Under the pieces are notes generated by a model. That model saw only the letters and a program-made list of their open reading frames with translations. It did no database searches and was not told the DNA's origin. Of a stretch of DNA of 64,000 nt, positions 1 through 8,806 are shown in pieces. Source of the stretch: Arthrobacter sp. MSA 4-2 (GTDB taxonomy: Bacteria; Actinomycetota; Actinomycetes; Actinomycetales; Micrococcaceae); the NCBI RefSeq assembly GCF_016405885.1, contig NZ_JAEKGC010000004.1, forward strand, positions 124,001 through 188,000. Direction: 5' to 3'. Made by a program: the position numbers and the translations under genes. How positions within the stretch are numbered: position 1 is the first letter of the stretch; each line of letters starts with the position of its first letter.

Positions 1-1
1 G

Positions 2-52
2 GTGATTCAGGGCAACCGGGTGCTTCATGTGCGCTATCGGGTGCGCCGCTGA
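2..52 (+). CDS. C-terminal end of an unidentified protein (partial)
   Basis: An open frame enters the window from the left and stops at TGA at 50-52, giving 16 visible residues that end in HVRYRVRR. Another frame is also open here, so the reading is inferred from the terminator hairpin that follows about 55 bp later. Too little is visible to name a family. Confidence 0.3.
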   Translation: MIQGNRVLHVRYRVRR

Positions 53-105
53 CCGGTTACATCCTCGCGGGTAAAGCGCCCCTGAAGCAGGGGATCTTTG
101 GAAGT

Positions 106-127
106 GGTGGCATCAAGGGATGCCACC
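106..127. terminator. Hairpin terminator between convergent genes
   Basis: A perfect 9-bp stem (GGTGGCATC / GATGCCACC) with loop AAGG lies between the end of the plus-strand gene and the end of the DUF808 gene on the minus strand. A smaller hairpin, CCCCT-N5-AGGGG, sits just upstream near 79-93. It could serve both strands. Confidence 0.7.
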
Positions 128-140
128 CGCCGGGTGGGAC

Positions 141-1163
141 CTAGGAGGCCGAATCGGCGTCGTGCTTGTCCGGCCGGTAGCCGGAGAGGGCGGCGCGGAC
201 GTCGCCCTCTTCGTGCCCGCCCTTCTTCTTGCCGAACGGCAGCACCTTCATCAGCGGGTGCACGACCGCCATGACCACAAGGCCCCAGGCGAGTCCAAGG
301 ACGGCCGAGCAGAGGGTGTTCACCAGCCAGACCAGGAAGCTGCCGACCACCGCGATTTCCGCGAACGGGTGCTCAAGGGCGTGAACCAGGTCGTACGGGG
401 CGTGCCAGCCGAGTTCGTAGGCCCCCTGCAGCATGATGTGGCCGCCGACCCAGAGCATGGCAATCGTCCCGATGAAGGTGATCGCGGCCAGCACTGCAGG
501 CATGCCCTTGACGAGCAGCTCGCCGATGCGCCTGGCGCCCGCGGAGTCCTTTTTGGTCAGGTGCAGGCCGATGTCGTCCATCTTGACGATGAGTGCGACG
601 GCGCCGTACACGAGCACGGTGATCGCCAGGGCCACTACGACCAGGATGATCGCCCGGGCCCACAACGATTCACTGGCCACCTCGTTCAGTGAGATGACCA
701 TGATCTCGCAGGAGAGGATGAAGTCGGTGGTGATGGCGCCCTTGGTGACCTTGGCCTCCGCTTCGGGGCCCCGTTCCACCACCGGCGCCTCTTTGGCCTC
801 GTGGTGGCCGCGGATCTTGTGCCAGACCTTTTCGGCGCCCTCGTAGCACAGGTAGGTTCCGCCCAGCATGAGGATGAAGGGGATGACTGCCGGGATGAAG
901 GTGCTGATCAGTAGCAGCGCCGGCAGGATGATCAACAGTTTGTTCCGCAGCGAGCCCCAGAAGATCCGCTTGATCATCGGCAGTTCGCGCGATGGGTCCG
1001 ACCCGGAGACGTACTGAGGGGTGACGGCGGCGTCGTCGATCACCACGCCGGCGGCCTTGGCCCCGGCCTTGGCGGCCCCGGCAGCGACGTCGTCCACCGA
1101 GGCGGCCGCAATGCGCGCAATGGCTGCGACGTCGTCGAACAGGGCGAAGAGACCGCCGCTCAC
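141..1163 (-). CDS. DUF808 (YedI-like) integral membrane protein
   Basis: Predicted 340-residue inner-membrane protein of the DUF808/YedI family, whose function is unknown. The family N-terminus (SGGLFALFDDVAAIAR) is followed by an Ala-rich helix, then several hydrophobic segments (about residues 85-115, 170-200, 220-245 and 265-300) and a charged cytoplasmic tail. I chose GTG at 1163 because GGAGG lies 6 nt upstream. The GTG five codons earlier (1178) has no ribosome binding site. A -10-like TATACT at 1246-1241 would give a leader of about 70 nt. It stands alone: the gene converges on the partial gene at the window start. Confidence 0.85.
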   Translation of the reverse strand: MSGGLFALFDDVAAIARIAAASVDDVAAGAAKAGAKAAGVVIDDAAVTPQYVSGSDPSRELPMIKRIFWGSLRNKLLIILPALLLISTFIPAVIPFILMLGGTYLCYEGAEKVWHKIRGHHEAKEAPVVERGPEAEAKVTKGAITTDFILSCEIMVISLNEVASESLWARAIILVVVALAITVLVYGAVALIVKMDDIGLHLTKKDSAGARRIGELLVKGMPAVLAAITFIGTIAMLWVGGHIMLQGAYELGWHAPYDLVHALEHPFAEIAVVGSFLVWLVNTLCSAVLGLAWGLVVMAVVHPLMKVLPFGKKKGGHEEGDVRAALSGYRPDKHDADSAS

Positions 1164-1240
1164 AGGGGGCCTCCGCACTGCTTGGAGGTGGACGGCTGGG
1201 CGGAGAGGCCACGGTGGAGGCGCGTGATCAGCATGCTTAG

Positions 1241-1246
1241 AGTATA
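1241..1246 (-). promoter_or_regulatory. -10 element for the DUF808 gene
   Basis: On the minus strand TATACT matches the sigma-A -10 consensus well, about 78 nt before the chosen GTG start. No convincing -35 is seen at 17-18 bp. Confidence 0.4.
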
Positions 1247-1346
1247 AGGTGGCACGCGGCCTCTCGATCTACCTCCGCCGGTTTGCGAAGCTGCGACTGG
1301 GCGTGTCGGTTGCGGGGATCTGGTGTGGTGTCCGGCCGTCGCGCCG

Positions 1347-1805
1347 CTACAGGCAGTCGCTGGTGAGCAGGTAGGTGGTGCGCAGTTCCACGACGGTATC
1401 CCGTCCGCACCGCTCCAGGGCCGGCAGGGCGCCGAGCGCCTCGCGGAGCTGGAAGCGGCGGAGGAAGCCTTCGATCCGGGAGGCCCGAGCGGACAGCCGG
1501 GGCGCGCCGACCATGGTGGAGGCGGCCCGAAGGTTGACCACGGCCTCAAGGGCTGCTTTGGCATCCTCCTCGGCCAGGGACGAGGAGAGGCGGTGGATGC
1601 GTTCGTCCCAGAACGCCACGTAGTCGCTCACGAAGGCCCGTACGGTACCAACATCCTCGAGTTCCTGCTCGAGCTCTTCCAGAACCGTTGGATCCAGCAG
1701 AGGCGCAGCGCCGGCATTACCCGCGTCGGGGCAGACGGCGGAGGTCTGCTCGGAGCGGGCAGCGCCTTGGCTGTCCTGGCTGGAATCGTACGGTGTTGTT
1801 GGCAC
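1347..1805 (-). CDS. Hpt-domain-like protein lacking the phospho-acceptor His
   Basis: 152 residues. After a variable 45-residue N-terminus, the helical segment LRAASTMVGAPRLSARASRIE resembles the core of histidine phosphotransfer (Hpt) domains, which normally read HxLKxSSxxxGA. Here the preceding residues are VVN, so Val (or Asn if shifted by one) replaces the phosphorylated His, and no other His lies in this helix. The fold is probably kept but phosphotransfer lost; it may act as a binding partner or inhibitor. The GTG start has a -10-like TAGCCT six nt upstream (1817-1812) and no Shine-Dalgarno, suggesting a leaderless mRNA. It lies downstream of tadC on the same strand, 110 bp away, probably with its own promoter. 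Confidence 0.7.
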   Translation of the reverse strand: MPTTPYDSSQDSQGAARSEQTSAVCPDAGNAGAAPLLDPTVLEELEQELEDVGTVRAFVSDYVAFWDERIHRLSSSLAEEDAKAALEAVVNLRAASTMVGAPRLSARASRIEGFLRRFQLREALGALPALERCGRDTVVELRTTYLLTSDCL

Positions 1806-1915
1806 TCTCTAAGGCTACTTTCGAAGTCCATGGGTGAGTGTGTAAAAAGCCGATACTTCGGAAAAACTGCGTCATTACTGTGGATTATGGAGCGTCTCGT
1901 GTAAAAGATCTCGGT

Positions 1916-2794
1916 CTAGCTGAAAGATTCCATAACGTTTATGGCGGCCGGGCCCAGGATGACAATAAATAGGACAGGAAAAATCAGGAGGAGAAGGGGG
2001 AACAGGACCTTCACCGGAAGTTGCATTGCCTTTTCCTCTGCACGCTGCCGACGCTTCACCCTGGACTGCTTTGCCTGAGTTCGGAGGACAGTTGCAATGC
2101 CGATGCCGTACCGGTCCGCTTGAACAACAGCTCGCACAAAGCTCCGAAGATCTGGAACTGACGAACGGTCGGCGAGGGCTTTGTAGGCCTCAACACGTGG
2201 CCTACCCACCTGGATGTCCTGCAGGGTGCGGACGATCTCCTCCGCGAGAGGCCCCTTTCCATTTTGACCGGCACGCGCCATTGCTGCCTCAAAGCCAAGC
2301 CCGGCCTCAACTGAGATGAGCATTTGATCGAGAGTATTGGGCAATTCTAATTCAATTTCTTGCTGACGCTTCGTGCCGCTGTTGAAAACAAACAGGTCGG
2401 GCACAAAATAAAAGAAAAGACAAAGAAATATCGCAAAAAAGATTATCATTGTTGAGGGATTCTTACTGAAGAAAAGGAACCCTAGGGTGGCGCCGATCAA
2501 TCCCAGTGCCGGCTTGGCCACAAGCAGTCGATCCAGTGGCAGGGAGGCGGGGCGTCCTGCGAGCGCCAGCCATCGATCTAGGCGAATCACATATCCCCGC
2601 GGCGTGAGCCGCCTAGCGATTTCTGTGAGGGCTGGCTTTCTCAACACCAGTTCGGATGTGGAGTTTTCAAGTCCCGTTCCGAGGTTAGTCCGTATGGCGG
2701 CGACTGCCCTACGATTATTCGTCAGGAGGGCCCAAGTGAGGTAGGTTACGGGCAGGATAACCGTCGAGATGTAAATCCAGGCTATCGGAGTCAT
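1916..2794 (-). CDS. tadC: Tad pilus inner-membrane platform protein TadC
   Basis: 292-residue type II secretion F-domain (T2SSF) membrane protein. With TadB it forms the inner-membrane platform on which the TadA ATPase assembles Flp pilin. A hydrophobic N-terminal segment (residues 2-24), a helix pair near residues 90-130, the cytoplasmic F domain with ELPNTLDQMLISVEAGLGFE (about 150-170), and a C-terminal membrane segment ending in ILGPAAINVMESFS fit the family. AGGAGG precedes the ATG by 4 nt. It is the last gene of the Tad operon, 7 nt after tadB. Confidence 0.9.
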   Translation of the reverse strand: MTPIAWIYISTVILPVTYLTWALLTNNRRAVAAIRTNLGTGLENSTSELVLRKPALTEIARRLTPRGYVIRLDRWLALAGRPASLPLDRLLVAKPALGLIGATLGFLFFSKNPSTMIIFFAIFLCLFFYFVPDLFVFNSGTKRQQEIELELPNTLDQMLISVEAGLGFEAAMARAGQNGKGPLAEEIVRTLQDIQVGRPRVEAYKALADRSSVPDLRSFVRAVVQADRYGIGIATVLRTQAKQSRVKRRQRAEEKAMQLPVKVLFPLLLLIFPVLFIVILGPAAINVMESFS

Positions 2795-2801
2795 GATCCT
2801 C

Positions 2802-3758
2802 CTAAAATCTTACCTTGACGATTCGGCTCAACCAGAAGCCGCCGAGTGCAAACATGAGAAGGCTGCCAACAAGCATGGCAATTCCTCTCACGTCCTCCAC
2901 AAATACGTTCAAATATCCGGGGTTAATGAACGAAAAGGCAATCGCCACGCCGACTGGTAGCCCCATTAGGACATAGGCGGACATCTTTCCTTCAGCGCTC
3001 AACGACTTGATTTGGCCCTTGATTTCGCTCCGCTCGCGAATGGTTCCCGCCACTTCTTCAAGAACTCCCGCCAGGTCACCACCAACCTCTCGGTTTATCT
3101 GAATCGCCTGTGCGATCCATTTGAAGTCTTCGCTGCGCATTCGCGCCGCGGATTCTTCAATCGCCTGATGCGAGTCCTTCCCAATCCGGGTCTCGTTGAC
3201 AATCCTCGCAAGTTCCTCAGAGGTCGGGGCGTCGGCTTCTTTCGCTGCCGCGTCGATCGAGCGCATCATGCTGTGTCCCACGCGGAGACCGCCAATCAGC
3301 ATTTGAATGGTGTCGCTGAGTTGCGCATCGAACTTGGATCGGCGCTTATCGGTGAGGAACGCCAACATGATTTTCGCGAGTAGGGGCGTGATCGCAGCAA
3401 GGACTATGCCGAGCAGGAGATTGGTCAGCAGCGTTCCGACTATGCCGAGCACGAGTGTGGCCACGAGAACGAGGACTGTGAAGTCCGCCGGTTTCGTTTT
3501 CAGGCCGGCGTTGTACAGCGCTGCCGGGCTGTACAGTCCGCCGGAGGCGCCCAAGGCCCCATCGACGGCAGAAACGGTGGATTCTGTTACCCGGCTGAAG
3601 ACCGACAACTCCGGATGGCCGTTAGGGCGGCGGCGCTCCAACGGAATTGCTCGTTGACGGGGACGGAATACGACTGTCATGGTGATGAATACTGCGGTTA
3701 CACACATCACCATTGCCGCCGCAGCAACAACGGGAGTCCCCCATGCGGCACTCTCCAC
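2802..3758 (-). CDS. tadB: Tad pilus inner-membrane platform protein TadB
   Basis: 318 residues with an N-terminal membrane helix (about 10-32), paired helices near 95-135, a T2SSF domain (LSDTIQMLIGGLRVGHSMMR, about 147-166; region to 270) and two C-terminal helices (about 260-310). Partner of TadC and TadA in Flp pilus assembly. The GTG start at 3758 lies 2 nt after the tadA stop, so translation is probably coupled. This segment (2-4 kb) is less GC-rich than the housekeeping genes further right. Confidence 0.9.
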   Translation of the reverse strand: MESAAWGTPVVAAAAMVMCVTAVFITMTVVFRPRQRAIPLERRRPNGHPELSVFSRVTESTVSAVDGALGASGGLYSPAALYNAGLKTKPADFTVLVLVATLVLGIVGTLLTNLLLGIVLAAITPLLAKIMLAFLTDKRRSKFDAQLSDTIQMLIGGLRVGHSMMRSIDAAAKEADAPTSEELARIVNETRIGKDSHQAIEESAARMRSEDFKWIAQAIQINREVGGDLAGVLEEVAGTIRERSEIKGQIKSLSAEGKMSAYVLMGLPVGVAIAFSFINPGYLNVFVEDVRGIAMLVGSLLMFALGGFWLSRIVKVRF

Positions 3759-3760
3759 GA

Positions 3761-5233
3761 CTATCTCCGCCCTGGATGCGGTCCGGGCACGGCGAAGACG
3801 GCGGGGGAAACCGAGATGCCCAAGTCCGCGAACCGGTCAAGGAAGCGCGGCCGTATACCGGTAGCCATTGGGCGGCCAAGGAAGCGCCCCTGATTGTCTA
3901 TGCCGGCGGCGTAGTCGAACAAGAACGCATCCTGAAGAGTGACGATTTCCCCCTCCATACCCTGAACCTCAGTGACATGGGTGACCCGCCTGCTACCGTC
4001 GCGCATACGCGTGAGCTGGATGATCAAATCGACGGCCGAGGATATTTGTTCGCGGATCGCGCGCAGAGGGAGATCCATTCCTGCCATCAGGACGAGGGTT
4101 TCGAGGCGGGCTATAGCGTCACGCGGCGAGTTAGCATGCACCGTTGACAGTGAGCCGTCGTGTCCAGTGTTCATTGCCTGCAACATGTCGAGCGATTCAC
4201 CGCCACGCACCTCGCCCACGATGATGCGGTCGGGGCGCATACGCAGGGAGTTTCGAAGCAATTCGCGGATTCCGATCGCGCCCTTCCCCTCAATGTTTGC
4301 GGGGCGGCTTTCGAGCCTCACGACGTGTTGCTGTTGAAGCTGAAGTTCGACAGCGTCTTCAATGGTGATGATCCGATCGTCCTCGGGGATGAACGACGAA
4401 ACCACGTTCAACATCGTTGTCTTTCCGGTGCCGGTGCCCCCAGAGACGATTATGTTGAGCTTTGCCTTCACGCAGGCGTCGAGCAGCTCGGCCATCTCTG
4501 GGGTGAGGGATCCCCAGTCGATAAGGTTCTGCACGGTGAGAGGAACCTTGCTGAACTTCCGGATGGTCAGCGAAGAACCGTTGACTGCAAGCGGCGGGAT
4601 AATGGCGTTCACTCGGGACCCGTCCTCGAGGCGTGCGTCCACGAGCGGTGATGATTCATCGATCCGCCGGCCGACGCGCGAGACGATCTGCTCAATCACC
4701 TTTCGCAGATGGATGTCCGAGTTGAATCGAGCTTCGGACAGCGTTAGGTGCCCTTGGCGTTCCACATAGATCTGATCAAACCGGTTGACCATAATCTCGG
4801 TGATTGAAGGATCCTCCAACATGCGTTGCAACGGGCCATAGCCCATCACCTCGTCGGCGATCTCCCGAATCAACCGGCGGCGTTCCTCCGGCGAAAGTGG
4901 TACCTGTTCTTCATCGATGACCGCCGACAGTTCATCCCGCGCACTAGCCCGGAGGTCCTCCTCTGAGATCGAGGAATCACTGAACCTGGTACCCATACGG
5001 TCGAAGAGCGCCTTAGCAGCCCTTTGCTTCAGCCCCGCGAGCGCATCCACGGGAGTGTCAGGACGGTTCGGCGCCAGCACGGACAATGCTGACGGAGCAT
5101 TGGACGGGCGGAGAGGTGGCTGGACTTCCGCCTCAACGACCGATGGGGAGGGCCCGGCTTCGGCGGGTTCCGGCTCCATTCCCCCAGGGGTTTCATCCCG
5201 CCGGAGGTTCGACATTCTTTCCGAAAGCTTCAC
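3761..5233 (-). CDS. tadA: Tad pilus assembly ATPase TadA/CpaF
   Basis: 490-residue secretion NTPase of the VirB11/CpaF family, the cytoplasmic motor of Flp pilus assembly. The first 90 residues are a low-complexity Pro/Ala-rich extension. The N-terminal domain (about 100-245) carries EIMVNRFDQIYVERQG. The catalytic domain has Walker A GGTGTGKT at 265-272, an Asp box IITIEDAVELQL near 290, Walker B IIVGEVRGGE near 338 and a His box STVHANSPRDAIARLE near 362. The GTG start overlaps the tadZ stop by 4 nt (GTGA), which fixes the start and indicates translational coupling. Confidence 0.95.
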   Translation of the reverse strand: MKLSERMSNLRRDETPGGMEPEPAEAGPSPSVVEAEVQPPLRPSNAPSALSVLAPNRPDTPVDALAGLKQRAAKALFDRMGTRFSDSSISEEDLRASARDELSAVIDEEQVPLSPEERRRLIREIADEVMGYGPLQRMLEDPSITEIMVNRFDQIYVERQGHLTLSEARFNSDIHLRKVIEQIVSRVGRRIDESSPLVDARLEDGSRVNAIIPPLAVNGSSLTIRKFSKVPLTVQNLIDWGSLTPEMAELLDACVKAKLNIIVSGGTGTGKTTMLNVVSSFIPEDDRIITIEDAVELQLQQQHVVRLESRPANIEGKGAIGIRELLRNSLRMRPDRIIVGEVRGGESLDMLQAMNTGHDGSLSTVHANSPRDAIARLETLVLMAGMDLPLRAIREQISSAVDLIIQLTRMRDGSRRVTHVTEVQGMEGEIVTLQDAFLFDYAAGIDNQGRFLGRPMATGIRPRFLDRFADLGISVSPAVFAVPGPHPGRR

Positions 5234-6429
5234 GAAACCACCTCACGTCTGTGCATTTTGATCCTCTTCGGCGGAACCCAACTGGGATCGAAACGATCCA
5301 CAAGTTTCTGTAGGCCACCCGTTGCAACGTCCTTCGTCTTCGACTGAAGGACCGGAACGCCGCAGTTCGTCGAAAATGGAAGTGTGCGGGACCTCGGGAT
5401 CACGACATCGATAGGCGCGTTGATCGTTGCTTCAACGTCCTGTACCGAAAGTCCGCTTTTCCTATCAGCGAAGTTCAACACGACATGGCGTCCTTGTGGC
5501 ATGAGCTGTAGCGCCTTAAGGACAGCAAATGACTTGTTCAGTCCGCGGACGCTCGGCACGTCCATCCCGCACACCCATACGCCGTCGGTCGCTTGCTCAA
5601 GCGTTGCGAGGCAATGTTCGCCAAGTCCCGGTGCCGTGTCTACTACAACGTATTTGAACTGGCTCGCCAGCTGATCGAGGAGACGGGTGACATGTTCTGC
5701 CGTGATGTAGTCCGACTCGGCCGGCGTCCTTGGGGCGCACAAGGTGTAAATGCCGGCCGGATGTGGAGTGAGGAAGGCTTTGAGCACCATGGAATCCTGG
5801 GCTGCGGCTCCGCGGACTGCTTCACTGATCGAGTGCTCGGGTTCCAGCAGCAATCCTGAGGCAACGTCTCCGAACTGGAGGTCAAGATCAACGAGGACGA
5901 CGCCCATTGGCGCCACGCGACCCAACCCAATTGCGAGGTTGGTGGCGACCGTGGTCTTGCCGACTCCGCCTTTGGGCGACATGACCGCGATGACGCGACC
6001 CCGGTGCTGCTCCATCTCAGGCGCGGGTGCAAGATTACGTCTGCGGCTGGCGGAAGATAAGCAAGCCCGTTCGAGCAGTAGCCTCAGGTCGTTGACTTGG
6101 ATTTCCGGACTGACGACGTCCCGGATACCGGAGTGCATTGCTCGGAGTAGGAGGTCAGGGCTCGGGTCGGTAACCAGAAGTAGGCTTATTTCCGGATGCT
6201 GGAGATCCAATACCGTCGCGAGCTTCAAGGCGTCCTCGATGCTAACGCCGGGACCAAGGATAAGTACTTCGGCGGGTGCACCAGTCAGGCGTCGCAGTAG
6301 CTCGTCCGGCCCTTCAGCGAGCACTTCGGGTGGAAAAGCCTCAAGGTCGCCATGGAGCGCACCGGCGATGGCTTGTCGAACGCGACTCTCGAAATCCCGG
6401 ACGCCTGTAATTGCTACGAAACGGGTCAT
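5230..6429 (-). CDS. tadZ: Tad pilus localization ATPase TadZ/CpaE
   Basis: 399 residues: an N-terminal receiver-like domain (about 1-120, LILGPGVSIEDALKLATVL) without an obvious phosphorylation site, followed by a ParA/MinD-type ATPase with deviant Walker A KGGVGKTT at 153-160. TadZ proteins mark the site of Tad pilus assembly. I start at ATG 6429 because it overlaps the cpaB stop in an ATGA junction and begins the family sequence MTRFVAITG; the frame is open 24 codons further upstream but inside cpaB. It is coupled to tadA downstream. Confidence 0.9.
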   Translation of the reverse strand: MTRFVAITGVRDFESRVRQAIAGALHGDLEAFPPEVLAEGPDELLRRLTGAPAEVLILGPGVSIEDALKLATVLDLQHPEISLLLVTDPSPDLLLRAMHSGIRDVVSPEIQVNDLRLLLERACLSSASRRRNLAPAPEMEQHRGRVIAVMSPKGGVGKTTVATNLAIGLGRVAPMGVVLVDLDLQFGDVASGLLLEPEHSISEAVRGAAAQDSMVLKAFLTPHPAGIYTLCAPRTPAESDYITAEHVTRLLDQLASQFKYVVVDTAPGLGEHCLATLEQATDGVWVCGMDVPSVRGLNKSFAVLKALQLMPQGRHVVLNFADRKSGLSVQDVEATINAPIDVVIPRSRTLPFSTNCGVPVLQSKTKDVATGGLQKLVDRFDPSWVPPKRIKMHRREVVS

Positions 6430-7220
6430 TCCCAAATCTTCCTCAAGGTTGTAACCGGCGGGTTGTTGTTCTTGGACAGTTCGGACTCCTTGGACAGCCA
6501 AAGGCTTCCGTACTCGGCTGCGAAAATTAGCTTCGCCGCGTCGACGTCCGTGCGCGCAACAGTAATGAACGCGGACCCACCGGGCAGCGCGACGTTCTCG
6601 TCGCCCGCCGAGCTCTCTGTATCTGGAGCCGCCTGCTGTACGGCGGTGATCAGCACGTCATGGAACAGCACCTTGGTTGACTGCTTCCACCCAACAAGTT
6701 CTGGTGGCACCGGAGCTTCCGCCGGGATCTCGTCCTCGGTTTCAAAGGATGCGTACACCGCAACCTCGTCGCCGGCCTGGAGGCGGGCACCGAGGATGCG
6801 CTCGGGTGCAAGCAGGATTGTTACTTCCTCAAGCCCGTCAGGGACGGGGACGGTACCGGGGGAATATTGTTCGGGGTTGACGAGCTTTGTGGAAAGAACC
6901 TGTTCACCCGGTTCAAGATCGGCTGCAGTGACTTTGCCGGTCTGGCTGGCTATGTCCGCCACCGCAGTTTCCGGGACCGCGGACTTTGCAAGCGACTTCC
7001 GCTGGACGCTCGCTCCAATCTCCTCAGCAGGGGTTCCAGCAGGTATGCGCTCGACAACGACCAGGACGTCGACTGGCTTCAGCCCTTCCTGTGCACGGGC
7101 CTCTGCGCCCTGCACGTAGAGAACAAGCAGCCCAGTGCCGATAATGCCAAGTAGTAGCGCTGCGATACCCCCGAGAAGGCGTGTTTTCAATGTGCTGCTC
7201 CTAGATAGCTGCTGAGCCAT
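6426..7220 (-). CDS. cpaB: Tad pilus assembly protein CpaB/RcpC (SAF domain)
   Basis: 264 residues with one N-terminal membrane helix (LLGGIAALLLGIIGTGLLVL, about 15-34), then an extracytoplasmic SAF/RcpC domain: VDVLVVVERIPAGTPAEEIG, VTAADLEPGEQVLSTKL and LLAPERILGARLQAGDEV. In Gram-negative bacteria RcpC works at the secretin; here, with no secretin gene nearby, it presumably acts at the cell wall face of the platform (inference). No clear ribosome binding site precedes ATG 7220. The stop overlaps tadZ by 4 nt. Confidence 0.85.
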   Translation of the reverse strand: MAQQLSRSSTLKTRLLGGIAALLLGIIGTGLLVLYVQGAEARAQEGLKPVDVLVVVERIPAGTPAEEIGASVQRKSLAKSAVPETAVADIASQTGKVTAADLEPGEQVLSTKLVNPEQYSPGTVPVPDGLEEVTILLAPERILGARLQAGDEVAVYASFETEDEIPAEAPVPPELVGWKQSTKVLFHDVLITAVQQAAPDTESSAGDENVALPGGSAFITVARTDVDAAKLIFAAEYGSLWLSKESELSKNNNPPVTTLRKIWE

Positions 7221-7257
7221 AGGCTCGAAGGCAAGGGTCGATTGTCATTCACCGCGA

Positions 7258-8325
7258 TCACCGCGTCAGACTTACAACTGACGCCCCGTAGTTGGGCAAC
7301 CCCGGCGCGACCGGCATTCCGTCGTCCAGAGAAACAAATCGGGTGAAACGGCCCGCTATCGCGCGGCAGTTTCCTTCGCAATCGGCGGGCGCGGGGTTGC
7401 TGGCCACGCCGCCTCCGAGTTTGAAGGCTGTGATCTCAAGCGCCGCAAACCCGATGAGGGTATAGGTTGCGTTTCTTCCGTTTCCGGTTGCCGATCGAAA
7501 GAGAGGTATGAGGATCGGCTCGTTCAAAAGAGTGGGCACCATGCTCCGGCACGCATCGGCGTTGGGGTAGTTGTTGCCCGGCTGCCCATTCACGGTTGCA
7601 GCAGTGCCGATGGTTGTGATGGTTGTGGTGCATCCGGGGCCTGTGGTCTCGAGCCACCCGAATCCTCCGGGCATGTAGCCGTTCTGTGTCCTACACCCTG
7701 GGTATTCAGGTGTGCCTTCGTCATACCGCAGCAGCACTGGAGCAGAGCTGGGATCACCTGTGAAGTTGCCTGTTGCGTCCAGTTCCGCCCGTTGGCTCGA
7801 GGAAAGGAACTGGCGGAAAACGCATTCGCTGACAGTCCAGGGAAAAGAGGATCCACCGGAGGGTGGGCCCCAAGCCGCCTCGGCCGACGCTCGGATGTCC
7901 GAGGTGCTAATCCCAAAAATCTGCGCGAACCGCAGGGGCAGGACGTTTGCCCCGGTTGCTGCGTTCCGCGCGTTGGTTTCCACGCGCACGGTCCTCGGTG
8001 CCGGGAAGGTAATCGAGGTGACGCCGCTTGAGCCGTCGTTGGCGTTTCCGTTGGCCATCGCTGTGCCGGTGTCAGCAACTCCGGGCGGGCAGATACCACC
8101 AGCGCGAGCGCAGTCGCCGGCGATGGCGAGGGCCGCAGAATCGGCGCCACTCTGAAGCTGCGCTTTTTCGGCGTACATGCCGCCGACATCCACGACGAGT
8201 GCAGCGAACCCGAGCAGAACGACCATCAGGACCGCCACGATAACGGTGGAGGCACCCCGTTCGTTCTTCTCAAAACCCAGCTTGTCTGTCCTGGAGAGTT
8301 GGGAGGACGCCGTCAACCGCCGCAT
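7258..8325 (-). CDS. tadG: Tad pilus-associated protein TadG (pseudopilin-like, vWA type)
   Basis: 355 residues. The N-terminus ERGASTVIVAVLMVVLLGFAALVVDVGGMYAEKAQLQSGADSAAL is the TadG/Flp-assembly signature: a charged start, one membrane helix (about 27-48) and the conserved alpha-helical spacer. The remainder is a secreted, Cys-containing domain (Cys pairs near 73 and 79, and further along), consistent with a disulfide-stabilised surface protein. It overlaps tadE by 13 nt. I cannot see a complete vWA MIDAS motif, so the exact subtype is uncertain. Confidence 0.8.
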   Translation of the reverse strand: MRRLTASSQLSRTDKLGFEKNERGASTVIVAVLMVVLLGFAALVVDVGGMYAEKAQLQSGADSAALAIAGDCARAGGICPPGVADTGTAMANGNANDGSSGVTSITFPAPRTVRVETNARNAATGANVLPLRFAQIFGISTSDIRASAEAAWGPPSGGSSFPWTVSECVFRQFLSSSQRAELDATGNFTGDPSSAPVLLRYDEGTPEYPGCRTQNGYMPGGFGWLETTGPGCTTTITTIGTAATVNGQPGNNYPNADACRSMVPTLLNEPILIPLFRSATGNGRNATYTLIGFAALEITAFKLGGGVASNPAPADCEGNCRAIAGRFTRFVSLDDGMPVAPGLPNYGASVVSLTR

Positions 8326-8720
8326 CGCATAACCCCGATCCCTCGCAGGTTCAGCGGAAACAAGGGAGGAAGGTCGAAAAATTGCGCCTCAAGGAGACCG
8401 GTCATCGACCTCAGCCTGACTCTGGTCTCTACCCTGACGCTCTCACCCGGATTAGCGCAGGTGCCCGTAGGGACCACCGTTACTGGAAGACCGGCAAGGG
8501 AGGGGGAAGCGTCCAGGGCTGTTCTGGTTGTGTCGAGGGTGGGCCGCCCCGAGTGGATTGCTGCATGACGCGCGCCTTCGCGGGCGGAATGCGTGAGGGA
8601 AATTTGAACGTTGTATACGCGTCCGAACTCCAGCATTCCGACGAGAAGGATCAGGAGAATCGGCAATATGATCGCAGTCTCGAGGGCCACGGCTCCGCTT
8701 TCTGTGCCTAATCTTTTCAA
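8313..8720 (-). CDS. tadE: TadE-like minor pseudopilin
   Basis: About 135 residues. ESGAVALETAIILPILLILLVGMLEFGRVYNVQ is the TadE motif: a conserved Glu five residues after the expected processing site, then one hydrophobic helix. TadE-type pseudopilins are processed by the same peptidase as Flp and help pilus assembly. The reading frame can start at GTG 8726, but GGAGG there directly abuts that codon; TTG at 8720 has the same GGAGG about 7 nt upstream and is preferred. The gene lies downstream of flp behind a strong hairpin and overlaps tadG. Confidence 0.8.
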   Translation of the reverse strand: MKRLGTESGAVALETAIILPILLILLVGMLEFGRVYNVQISLTHSAREGARHAAIHSGRPTLDTTRTALDASPSLAGLPVTVVPTGTCANPGESVRVETRVRLRSMTGLLEAQFFDLPPLFPLNLRGIGVMRCGG

Positions 8721-8761
8721 GATCACTCCTCCGTTCGCCAGAAATGCCGCCGAATGTGCCA

Positions 8762-8797
8762 GCGCCCCCGGTGAGGCCGAGCCGTCACCGAGGGCGC
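8762..8797 (-). terminator. Hairpin between flp and tadE
   Basis: A 13-bp stem with one mismatch (arms 8762-8774 and 8785-8797, GCGCCCCCGGTGA / TCACCGAGGGCGC), loop of 10 nt, lies just past the flp stop. It has no U-tract. Its position suggests partial termination or mRNA end protection, so that the pilin is made in excess over the assembly proteins (inference). Confidence 0.6.
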
Positions 8798-8806
8798 CGC
8801 TTGGAA

